Shown in pieces: positions 1 to 6,157 of a DNA stretch of 8,746 bases; position 1 is the first letter of the stretch, and every line of letters begins with the position of its first letter. A program made the position numbers and the translations under genes. The notes under the pieces are model-generated. The model did not search any database. It had not been told where the DNA came from and worked only from the letters and a program-made list of their open reading frames with translations. The DNA comes from Lachnospiraceae bacterium (lineage in GTDB: Bacteria > Bacillota > Clostridia > Lachnospirales > Lachnospiraceae): the NCBI GenBank assembly GCA_004552595.1, contig SFNX01000072.1:1-8746 (forward strand), read 5' to 3'.

Positions 1-1982
1 CCTATATCAACAAAGGCACCAAAGTCGATTACATTACGTATTGTTCCTTTGAGTATCATTCCTTCCCTTAAGTCTTCAAGTGATAATACATCTGAGCGAA
101 GTGCAGGCTTAGGAGAATCTTCTCTTGGATCTCTTCCCGGTTTTTCAAGCTCTTTTAAAATATCTGATAATGTGAGCTCACCTACTGAGAGTTCTGATGA
201 TAATTTCTTTTTATCTTTAATCATATCAGAAAGCTTAAGACCGGTCTTAATATCACTTACACTAAATCCAAGCTTATCAAGAAGTTTATTTGTAATTTCA
301 TAGCTTTCAGGATGTACGCTTGTAGCATCAAGCGGATTTTCGCCGTTGAGTATCCGTAAAAAGCCGGCGCATTGCTCATAAGCCTTTGGCCCTAGTTTAG
401 GAACTTTTAAAAGCTGCTTTCTATTCTTAAATCTTCCGTTGGTTTCACGGTATTCAACTATATTTTTGGCAAGTGTTTTATTGATTCCTGAAATGTATTC
501 AAGAAGTGCGGCACTTGCTGTATTTAAGTCGACGCCGACTTTATTAACGCAGTCTTCAACAACACCTGTTAATGCATCAGAGAGCTTTTTCTGGTTCATG
601 TCATGCTGATACTGACCGACTCCGATTGATTTAGGGTCGATCTTAACAAGCTCTGCAAGCGGGTCCTGGATTCTTCTTGCAATTGAAGCGGCACTTCTTT
701 GACCTACGTCAAAATTAGGAAATTCTTCTGTAGCTAATTTACTTGCAGAATATACAGAAGCACCTGCTTCGTTAACTATAGCGTATTCTACGTGTGAATC
801 CGCTTCCTTGATTATATCTGCGATTATTACCTCTGATTCTCTTGAAGCTGTGCCGTTTCCAAGAGAAATAAGAGAAATGCCATACTTATTAATAAGAGCC
901 TTAACTGTTTTCTTGGATTCTTCAACCTTATTCTGAGGTGCTGTAGGATATATTACAGTTGTATCAAGAACCTTACCTGTTGCATCTACAACTGCAAGCT
1001 TACAGCCTGTTCTGAATGCCGGATCCCAGCCAAGAACTACATGACCTGATACAGGCGGCTGTAAAAGAAGCTGTTCCAAGTTTTTGCCAAAAACATTTAT
1101 GGCGCTGTCCTCTGCCTTCTCTGTAAGCTCATTTCTGATTTCCCTCTCAATTGATGGGAAAATAAGTCGTGAAAATGCATCTGTTATAGCTTCCTTAAGT
1201 TGGGAAACAGTGTTTTCGTTATTGTTAACTATTACCTTGGATTCAAGGTATTTGATAATTTGCTCCTCGTCGACACTTATCTTGACCGTCAGCACTTTCT
1301 CAGCTTCGCCTCTGTTAATGGCTAACACTCTGTGGCCGGGTACTTTTTTTACTGCTTCAGAATAATCATAGTACATTTCATAAACTGATTCGGCCTTTTC
1401 ATCCTTAGCTTTGGAAACGATGCTTCCGTTATTGAATGTATACTTTCTTATCCACATTCTGTAGTCGGCGTCATCGCTTATATTTTCGGCGATAATGTCT
1501 TTAGCACCATTAATTGCATCTTCTATAGTATTGACTTCCTTTTCAGGATTAAGATATGCTTTTGCTTCCTCATTTAAAGGCTTTTTAGTCATCTGAAGTA
1601 AGATGATGTTAGCAAGACCTTCCAAGCCCTTTTCTTTAGCGATAGAGGCTTTCGTTCTTCGCTTTGGTCTGTATGGACGATATAAGTCTTCAAGAACGAC
1701 CATTGTCATGGCGTCGTTAATTTGCGCCTTTAATTCATCGGTAAGTAAACCCTGCTCTTCAATAGAAGATAATACTGTCGCTTTTTTCTCATCAAGGTTT
1801 CTTAAGTAGGTAAGGCGGTCATAGAGGTTACGAAGCTGCTCGTCATTAAGCGCTCCGGTTGCTTCTTTTCTATATCTTGAAATAAAAGGAATTGTGTTTC
1901 CCTCATCAATAAGCTTTACTGCGGCGTCGACCTGTGAAAGCTTAATTGAAAGCTCATCAGCGATAATTTTATTAATGTTCAT
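1..1982 (-). CDS. tex: Tex family RNA-binding transcription accessory protein (3' end missing)
   Basis: Reading the minus strand from the ATG at 1982-1980 gives about 660 open codons that run off the window at position 1. The protein starts MNINKIIADELSIKLSQVDA, typical of the Tex N-terminal helical domain, and contains the PFISRYRKEATG block near residues 31-42. A YqgF/RNase H-like domain begins near residue 316 with GWDPAFRTGCKLAVVD. Helix-hairpin-helix material lies around residues 485-545 (SGINKTLAKNIVEYR). The C-terminal S1 RNA-binding domain starts near 640 (GMILKGTIRNVIDFGAFVDI) and is cut. Tex proteins are usually about 715-780 residues, so roughly the last 55-100 are missing. The start is supported by AAAGGA at 1989-1994, 6 nt from the ATG. 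Tex is a cytoplasmic nucleic-acid-binding protein linked to transcription and RNA metabolism; its exact role varies between species. It is transcribed divergently from the hydrogenase. The order of domains is complete up to the cut and I see no frameshift. Confidence 0.95.
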   Translation of the reverse strand, partial: MNINKIIADELSIKLSQVDAAVKLIDEGNTIPFISRYRKEATGALNDEQLRNLYDRLTYLRNLDEKKATVLSSIEEQGLLTDELKAQINDAMTMVVLEDLYRPYRPKRRTKASIAKEKGLEGLANIILLQMTKKPLNEEAKAYLNPEKEVNTIEDAINGAKDIIAENISDDADYRMWIRKYTFNNGSIVSKAKDEKAESVYEMYYDYSEAVKKVPGHRVLAINRGEAEKVLTVKISVDEEQIIKYLESKVIVNNNENTVSQLKEAITDAFSRLIFPSIEREIRNELTEKAEDSAINVFGKNLEQLLLQPPVSGHVVLGWDPAFRTGCKLAVVDATGKVLDTTVIYPTAPQNKVEESKKTVKALINKYGISLISLGNGTASRESEVIIADIIKEADSHVEYAIVNEAGASVYSASKLATEEFPNFDVGQRSAASIARRIQDPLAELVKIDPKSIGVGQYQHDMNQKKLSDALTGVVEDCVNKVGVDLNTASAALLEYISGINKTLAKNIVEYRETNGRFKNRKQLLKVPKLGPKAYEQCAGFLRILNGENPLDATSVHPESYEITNKLLDKLGFSVSDIKTGLKLSDMIKDKKKLSSELSVGELTLSDILKELEKPGRDPREDSPKPALRSDVLSLEDLREGMILKGTIRNVIDFGAFVDI

Positions 1983-2018
1983 AATGTATCCTTTCGGGTT
2001 ATTCAGTATTAGGATTGT

Positions 2019-2048
2019 GCGGTATCATATAAGCGAACTTAAAACCGC
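2019..2048 (-). other. Hairpin in the tex 5' leader
   Basis: On the tex strand GCGGT (2048-2044) pairs with ACCGC (2023-2019). Inside, TAAG and CTTA pair around a TTCG loop, with an imperfect internal region between the two stems. If transcription starts near 2051, the hairpin would be at or very near the 5' end of the tex mRNA, where such structures can protect against decay. It has no T-tract, so it is not a terminator. Folding was done by eye. Confidence 0.4.
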
Positions 2049-2057
2049 ATCTTGAAA

Positions 2058-2066
2058 AGTATACCA
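2058..2066 (-). promoter_or_regulatory. Putative extended -10 promoter element for tex
   Basis: On the minus strand this reads TGGTATACT, an extended -10 (TG-N-TATACT, five of six matches to TATAAT). No good -35 hexamer is visible at 17 nt, which is tolerable for an extended -10. A start near 2051 would give a leader of about 69 nt before the tex ATG. It lies back to back with the putative hydrogenase -10 at 2085-2090. Motif match only. Confidence 0.45.
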
Positions 2067-2084
2067 CAAAAGCAACAAATGTAG

Positions 2085-2090
2085 TACAAT
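2085..2090 (+). promoter_or_regulatory. Putative -10 element for the hydrogenase-hisB-ddh run
   Basis: TACAAT matches the sigma-A -10 consensus at five of six positions and lies 47 nt before the hydrogenase start codon, giving a leader of about 40 nt. The -35 position is poor (TACCAC at 17 nt spacing). A TTGAAA at 2052-2057 is too far away at 27 nt. The promoter may therefore need an activator, or the true one may be elsewhere in the 155-bp gap. Confidence 0.35.
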
Positions 2091-2137
2091 GTCTGTGACT
2101 GTGAAAACTGAACTGAGTGTATTGGTAAAGGAGCAAC

Positions 2138-3802
2138 ATGGCCGGTAATATCAGAGGAATTTATACTTCAATTAATGACATAAGGCAGAAGGTCTATGCA
2201 GAGGTTGCAAGACTTTCTTATGAATATCGGGATGAGAATGATCTGTCATATATGGAAAAAGTACCATATCTGATCATTCCCGGTGAAGAGACCGTATATA
2301 GAGACAGCGTTTTTGTTGAAAGAGCTATTGTAAGAGAACGTATGAGACTCGCAATGGGGCTTCCGGCTAGAAACGCTGACGAGATGGCACCTGTATCCCA
2401 GGGAGCAGAGGAGGCTGTACAGCCTGAAAAGTACTATCAGCCACCGCTTATCAACATCATCAAGTTTGCATGCCATAAGTGTCCTGAAAAGCGAATCAAG
2501 GTTACTGAGATGTGCCAGGGCTGTCTCGCACATCCTTGCATGGAGGTGTGTCCGAAGAATGCAATTTCTTTTGTTGAGGGCAAGGCACACATTGATGAAG
2601 AAAAGTGTGTAAAGTGCGGTTCCTGCGTAAATGTATGTCCGTATTCGGCTGTTGTTAAGCAGGAAAGACCTTGTTCTAAGGCTTGCGGAATGAATGCCAT
2701 TCATTCTGATGAGCATGGAAGAGCAGAAATCAATCAGGATTTATGCGTATCGTGCGGTCAGTGTCTTGCGAACTGTCCGTTTGGAGCAATTGCCGATAAA
2801 GCACAGATTTTCCAGTGTATACAGGCTATGAAAACAGATACTCCTGTATATGCGGTAGTTGCACCTGCTGTTGCAGGTCAGTTTGGAACTTCGGTGGTTC
2901 CGGGTAAAATAAGGTCATTATTCAAAGCGCTTGGCTTTGCAGATTCATTTGAAGTTGCAATCGGAGCCGACCTTTGTGCAATAGAAGAAGCCAAAGACTT
3001 CCTTAATGAAGTTCCGGAGAAGATACCGTATATGGCGACATCGTGCTGTCCTGCATGGGCTGCAATGGCTAAGAAATTATTCCCTGACCAGGCACAGAAT
3101 ATTTCGATGGCACTTACGCCTATGGTACTTACTGCAAGACTTATTAAGAGACAGTTCCCGGGCTGTAAAGTATGCTTCGTTGGTCCATGCTCTGCTAAGA
3201 AGCTTGAAGCGAGCAGAAGAACAATTCGTTCAGATGTCGACTTTGTGCTCACGTTTGAAGAAGTGCTTGGAATGGTAAGAGCGAAGGATATAGATTTTGA
3301 CGCTCTTGAAGAGATAGACTGCATGCATGGCGGAACAGGAGACGGACGTGCTTTTGCCGTAAGTGGCGGAGTTGCAAATGCAGTAGTTAACTGTCTTAAG
3401 GATATGATTCCTGATATGGAAGTTAAGGTTGAGTCAGCAGACGGTCTTGATAACTGTAAGAGACTTTTGCAAAAAGCAAAGGCAGGCTTATATAACGGGT
3501 ATCTCCTTGAGGGAATGGCGTGTCCGGGAGGATGTGTCGCAGGAGCAGGAACGGTTCAGCCTATTGCTAAGTCAACTGCAGCTGTTAATCTTCATAAGAA
3601 GGTTTCAACAAATGCACACTCATATCAGACACCTTATGGTGTATGGCTTGAGAGCTTAGAAGAAGGACAGACAATCGATACAGTATCAAAGACTGTAGAT
3701 CCAAAGGCCGTATGGGGTGAAGGACCACACAGTGCCAACAATTTACGTGCGGCTAATAAAGAAAGCGAGGAAACAGATACAAATGAGGGTTTCTACAATT
3801 GA
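2138..3802 (+). CDS. [FeFe]-hydrogenase, group B-like, with a ferredoxin-type N-terminal region
   Basis: Cytoplasmic iron-only hydrogenase of 554 residues that interconverts protons and H2. The three H-cluster loops are present: L1 TSCCPAW (301-307), L2 GPCSAKKLE (349-357) and L3 EGMACPGGC (458-466). C304, C351, C462 and C466 match the H-cluster ligands, and C303 matches the proton-transfer cysteine of CpI-type enzymes. L2 has Gly where group A enzymes have Met, L1 has Ala before Trp, and L3 continues as VAGAGT rather than with GGG; these resemble group B enzymes (recalled family knowledge). Before the catalytic domain are C126-x2-C129-x4-C134-x3-C138, C157-x2-C160-x2-C163-x3-C167 and C203-x2-C206-x2-C209-x3-C213, plus C112-x2-C115 and C179-x3-C183. 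Residues 1-105 have no cluster motif. AAAGGAG at 2127-2133 supports the start. The 3' end overlaps hisB. No hydE, hydF or hydG maturase gene and no separate redox-partner subunit gene is in the window. Its physiological electron partner is unknown. Hydrogenase identity is firm; the group assignment is less so. Confidence 0.93.
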   Translation: MAGNIRGIYTSINDIRQKVYAEVARLSYEYRDENDLSYMEKVPYLIIPGEETVYRDSVFVERAIVRERMRLAMGLPARNADEMAPVSQGAEEAVQPEKYYQPPLINIIKFACHKCPEKRIKVTEMCQGCLAHPCMEVCPKNAISFVEGKAHIDEEKCVKCGSCVNVCPYSAVVKQERPCSKACGMNAIHSDEHGRAEINQDLCVSCGQCLANCPFGAIADKAQIFQCIQAMKTDTPVYAVVAPAVAGQFGTSVVPGKIRSLFKALGFADSFEVAIGADLCAIEEAKDFLNEVPEKIPYMATSCCPAWAAMAKKLFPDQAQNISMALTPMVLTARLIKRQFPGCKVCFVGPCSAKKLEASRRTIRSDVDFVLTFEEVLGMVRAKDIDFDALEEIDCMHGGTGDGRAFAVSGGVANAVVNCLKDMIPDMEVKVESADGLDNCKRLLQKAKAGLYNGYLLEGMACPGGCVAGAGTVQPIAKSTAAVNLHKKVSTNAHSYQTPYGVWLESLEEGQTIDTVSKTVDPKAVWGEGPHSANNLRAANKESEETDTNEGFYN

Positions 3803-4367
3803 GAGAAAGACAAAAGAAACAGATATCAAGCTTACCTTAAACCTTGATGGAACAGGAAAGAGCAATATTGATACCGGAATCGGATTTTTTGATCATATGC
3901 TTGATGGCTTTGCAAGACATGGGCTTTTTGATTTAGAGCTTACATGTAAGGGAGACTTAAATGTTGACTGCCATCATACAATCGAGGATGTGGGAATTGT
4001 GCTCGGACAGGCAATTAAAGAAGCAATCGGCGATAAGAAGTCTCTTACAAGATACGGCTCAATGATGCTACCGATGGATGACACACTTATGCTCTGCGCG
4101 ATTGATTTGTCGGGGCGTCCTTATTTTGTATATGATTGCGAATATTCAATGCCTTCAATTGGTGATATGGATACAGAGATGGTTAAGGACTTCTTCTACG
4201 CTGTTTCATATTCGGCAGAAATGAATCTTCACATTAAAAAGCTTGATGGCTTCAACAATCACCACATTGCAGAAGCAACATTCAAGGCATTTGCAAAGGC
4301 ACTTGACATTGCAACAACAGTTGACACAAGGATAGAGGGTGTGCTTTCAACTAAGGGCTCGCTGTAA
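3783..4367 (+). CDS. hisB: Imidazoleglycerol-phosphate dehydratase
   Basis: Monofunctional HisB of 194 residues, the usual length of the bacterial single-domain enzyme. It dehydrates imidazoleglycerol phosphate to imidazole acetol phosphate in histidine biosynthesis, in the cytoplasm, using a Mn-type metal centre. Both metal-binding signatures are intact: DCHHTIEDVG (His64, His65, Glu68) and NNHHIAEATFKAF (His160, His161, Glu164). The N-terminus MRVSTIERKTKETDI is typical of the family. The frame stays open upstream to a GTG at 3717, but that would add 22 residues without family support. The ATG at 3783 gives the normal N-terminus and has GCGAGGA at 3765-3771, though the spacing of 11 nt is rather long. 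The gene overlaps the hydrogenase by 20 nt in another frame, so translation is probably coupled. No other his gene is in the window. I see no broken motif. Confidence 0.96.
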   Translation: MRVSTIERKTKETDIKLTLNLDGTGKSNIDTGIGFFDHMLDGFARHGLFDLELTCKGDLNVDCHHTIEDVGIVLGQAIKEAIGDKKSLTRYGSMMLPMDDTLMLCAIDLSGRPYFVYDCEYSMPSIGDMDTEMVKDFFYAVSYSAEMNLHIKKLDGFNNHHIAEATFKAFAKALDIATTVDTRIEGVLSTKGSL

Positions 4368-4395
4368 TGGGTGTTAATTCTTTTTGAAAAATTTT

Positions 4396-4403
4396 AAGGG
4401 AGA
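4396..4403 (+). promoter_or_regulatory. Ribosome binding site that fixes the ddh start
   Basis: AAGGGAGA lies 7 nt before the ATG at 4411. The frame remains open upstream to a TTG at 4384, but that start would place this Shine-Dalgarno sequence inside the gene and add nine residues before the Rossmann fold, so 4411 is preferred. Confidence 0.8.
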
Positions 4404-4410
4404 TTTTAAA

Positions 4411-5394
4411 ATGATCAGAATTGGAATATTTGGATACGGAAACCTTGGAAAGGGTGTTGAATGTGCCGTTAAGAAAAATAAGGACATGGAGCTTAAGGCG
4501 GTTTTTACAAGAAGAGACCCTGAAACTGTTAAGATTATGACAGAAGGGGTGAGCGTTTACAAGGAAGAAAAGCTTCCTGAAATGAAGGATGAGATTGATG
4601 TTTTAATTCTTTGTGGCGGCTCGGCTACTGACCTTCCTGAGCAGACACCTAAGTATGCATCACTTTTCAATGTTGTGGATAGCTTTGATACACATGCCAA
4701 CATCCCTAAGCACTTTGATAATGTTGATAAGAATGCCAGGGCAGCAGGCAAAACATGTGTAATTTCCTGTGGCTGGGACCCGGGAATGTTTTCATTAAAC
4801 AGGTTGTACGCTAACTGCATCCTTCCTGATGGCGTTGACTATACGTTCTGGGGAAAGGGAGTAAGCCAGGGACACTCAGATGCAGTAAGAAGAATTGAAG
4901 GAGTTAAAGACTGCAGACAGTATACCTGCCCGGTTGAAGCAGCACTTGACGCAGTACGTTCAGGAAGCAATCCTTCACTTACTACAAGAGATAAACATAC
5001 AAGAGTGTGCTATGTAGTTGCGAAAGAAGGCGCAGACTTAAGTCGCATCGAGAATGAGATTAAGACAATGCCTAACTACTTTGCAGACTATGATACAACC
5101 GTTCATTTTATTACAGAAGAGGAAATGGCAAGAGATCATTCAGGGCTTCCTCATGGCGGAAATGTAATCCGTACAGGCAAAACAGGAATGAATGATGAGC
5201 ATACACATATTATCGAGTACAAGCTCACACTTGATTCAAATCCTGAGTTCACAGGTTCTGTAATCGCAGCCTATGCAAGAGCTGTATACAGACTTAATAA
5301 GGAAGGGGATACAGGCTGCAAGACTGTATTTGACATTGCACCGAAGTATCTTTCGGATAAGGATGAAAGAGAGCTTATAGCTCATTTATTATAA
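4411..5394 (+). CDS. ddh: meso-Diaminopimelate D-dehydrogenase
   Basis: NADPH-dependent enzyme of 327 residues that makes meso-diaminopimelate in one step from L-2-amino-6-oxopimelate (open tetrahydrodipicolinate) and ammonia, bypassing the acylated branches of lysine biosynthesis. The product feeds both lysine and peptidoglycan synthesis. The N-terminal Rossmann fold is clear at MIRIGIFGYGNLGKGVE, with G7, G10 and G13 as the dinucleotide-binding glycines and TRRDP (33-37) following the second strand. Family blocks seen are ILCGGSATDLPEQTP (66-80), VDSFDTHANIP (89-99), CGWDPGMFSLNRLYAN (120-135) and WGKGVSQGHSDAVRRI (147-162), the last two part of the substrate site. Length agrees with known enzymes (about 320-328). 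It follows hisB by 43 nt with no evident terminator or promoter, so it is probably co-transcribed. A hairpin with a T-rich tail follows 56 nt after the stop codon. Confidence 0.95.
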   Translation: MIRIGIFGYGNLGKGVECAVKKNKDMELKAVFTRRDPETVKIMTEGVSVYKEEKLPEMKDEIDVLILCGGSATDLPEQTPKYASLFNVVDSFDTHANIPKHFDNVDKNARAAGKTCVISCGWDPGMFSLNRLYANCILPDGVDYTFWGKGVSQGHSDAVRRIEGVKDCRQYTCPVEAALDAVRSGSNPSLTTRDKHTRVCYVVAKEGADLSRIENEIKTMPNYFADYDTTVHFITEEEMARDHSGLPHGGNVIRTGKTGMNDEHTHIIEYKLTLDSNPEFTGSVIAAYARAVYRLNKEGDTGCKTVFDIAPKYLSDKDERELIAHLL

Positions 5395-5428
5395 GAAAAT
5401 AACGATACTTTCATTATTTAATAAAATG

Positions 5429-5437
5429 TGTTATTAT
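5429..5437 (+). promoter_or_regulatory. Putative extended -10 promoter before the kinase gene
   Basis: TGTTATTAT reads as an extended -10 (TG-N-TATTAT). The -35 position at 17 nt spacing is TTTCAT (5409-5414), a weak match. Transcription would start near 5444, immediately before the hairpin at 5450. The region is AT-rich, so the match could be chance. Confidence 0.4.
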
Positions 5438-5449
5438 AGTATTCGAAAC

Positions 5450-5489
5450 AAGGGCGTTTCATCAAAGTGGTGATGCGCCTTTTATTTTT
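5450..5489 (+). terminator. Intrinsic terminator or leader attenuator between ddh and the kinase gene
   Basis: AAGGGCG (5450-5456) pairs with CGCCTTT (5476-5482) over seven pairs, one of them G-U. After a 3-nt bulge, CATCA (5460-5464) pairs with TGATG (5471-5475) around a 6-nt loop. The T-rich tail TATTTTT (5483-5489) completes a normal rho-independent terminator. It would end the hydrogenase-hisB-ddh transcript. Because a promoter-like element lies before it, it may also act inside the leader of the kinase transcript. Confidence 0.75.
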
Positions 5490-5514
5490 AGATTCTGTGC
5501 TAAGGAGAATTAAT

Positions 5515-6102
5515 ATGAAGAAGATTATTACGATAAGCAGAGAATTTGGAGCAGGCGGCAGGTCAATCGGCCGCGAGGTGGCAGGTAAGCTTGGGATTGC
5601 TTTTTACGACAGGGACATAATTCTTAAGACAGCCCAGGAGACAACAGATCTTACACCTGATGAGATAAGGCGATTCGAGGAGAAGACTCATATTAATGTC
5701 GGATTCACGCAGAGTCTCTTCGATTATTATTCAAGACCGATTGATGAGAAAATCTGGGATGCGCAGATTAAGGCAATCAGAAATCTTGCGGAAAAGGAAA
5801 GCTGCGTAATAGTCGGAAGAAATGCAGATTACATATTAAGAGAGTTTGACCATCTGTTAAGAGTATTTGTATATGCAGATAAGGAATGGAGAGTCAGACA
5901 TTTAAAAACTCTTATGGACGGAACCGATTCAGAAATCGAAGCTAAGATGAATCAGGCCGATAAGGCAAGGAAGAATTACTGTTCTAAGCTTACAGGCAAG
6001 GTATACGGTGATGCACACAACTATGATTTATCGATTAACACAGGAAAGCTTTCGTTTGATAAGGCAGTGGAATTAATTCTTAATACGGTTGATGCTGTTT
6101 AA
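5515..6102 (+). CDS. Cytidylate-kinase-like P-loop family protein
   Basis: Protein of 195 residues that fits the cytidylate kinase-like (Cytidylate_kin2) family, which is common in Clostridia. The N-terminus MKKIITISREFGAGGRSIG holds a modified nucleotide-binding loop: where Walker A has GK[ST], this has G15-R16-S17. Other blocks I associate with the family are YDRDII (31-36), VIVGRNADYIL (98-108), a basic stretch WRVRHLK (125-131), and YCSKLTGKVYGDAHNYDLSINTG in two adjoining parts (155-170 and 171-177). By family it should be a cytosolic phosphotransferase acting on a nucleotide or similar small molecule. The true substrate is not established by the sequence, and housekeeping Cmk is a different subfamily. 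The ATG at 5515 has AAGGAGA (5502-5508) at 6 nt. The frame extends upstream to a GTG at 5467, but that falls inside the terminator hairpin and is rejected. A 12-bp inverted repeat crosses its stop codon. Confidence 0.85.
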   Translation: MKKIITISREFGAGGRSIGREVAGKLGIAFYDRDIILKTAQETTDLTPDEIRRFEEKTHINVGFTQSLFDYYSRPIDEKIWDAQIKAIRNLAEKESCVIVGRNADYILREFDHLLRVFVYADKEWRVRHLKTLMDGTDSEIEAKMNQADKARKNYCSKLTGKVYGDAHNYDLSINTGKLSFDKAVELILNTVDAV

Positions 6103-6110
6103 GAATTAAT
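6072..6110. repeat. Perfect 12-bp inverted repeat across the kinase stop codon
   Basis: ATTAATTCTTAA (6072-6083) and TTAAGAATTAAT (6099-6110) are exact reverse complements separated by 15 nt. The right arm contains the TAA stop codon at 6100-6102. No T-tract follows, so it is not a classical terminator. It could be an mRNA hairpin or a protein-binding dyad before the binding-protein gene. Confidence 0.6.
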
Positions 6111-6117
6111 ATAAATT
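6089..6117 (+). promoter_or_regulatory. Weak putative promoter for the substrate-binding protein gene
   Basis: TTGATG (6089-6094) is a possible -35. The -10 could be TATAAA (6110-6115) at 15 nt or TAAATT (6112-6117) at 17 nt; neither is ideal. A promoter is expected here because binding proteins are usually made in excess and the next gene downstream has its own promoter. A small hairpin, AAAGTG (6123-6128) with CACTTT (6134-6139), lies between this site and the start codon at 6158. Low confidence. Confidence 0.25.
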
Positions 6118-6157
6118 CAATAAAAGTGGTTTTCACTTTAGAAAGAGAGGAAGAATT

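Noticed and set aside
49..1809. Three short plus-strand open frames (49-303, 1084-1365, 1603-1809)
   Set aside because: All lie antisense to tex, whose reading frame and domains are continuous across the same bases; the Ser-rich translations are shadows.
2091..2125. GTG/CTG-rich repeats (GTGACTGTGAAAACTGAACTGAGTG) as a possible Rex redox-repressor operator
   Set aside because: A Rex site should be a near-palindrome of the TTGTTAA-n4-TTAACAA type; this stretch has no such dyad, only loosely similar direct repeats.
2246..2716. Open frame of 156 codons on the minus strand inside the hydrogenase gene
   Set aside because: It is antisense to a well-supported catalytic gene, shows no domain, has no convincing ribosome binding site, and its Cys-rich pattern is only the complement of the ferredoxin codons.
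2878..3324. Open frame of 148 codons on the minus strand inside the hydrogenase gene
   Set aside because: Its composition is Ser/Ala/Ile-rich, typical of antisense reading of a real gene, and it recalls no family; the plus strand carries the H-cluster motifs.
3717..3782. Longer N-terminus for HisB from the GTG at 3717
   Set aside because: The extra 22 residues do not resemble the family, lie wholly inside hydrogenase coding sequence, and have no good ribosome binding site; the ATG at 3783 gives the standard length.
5467..5514. Longer N-terminus for the kinase-like protein from the GTG at 5467
   Set aside because: That start lies in the loop of the terminator hairpin, and the family N-terminus MKKIITISRE begins at 5515 with an excellent ribosome binding site.
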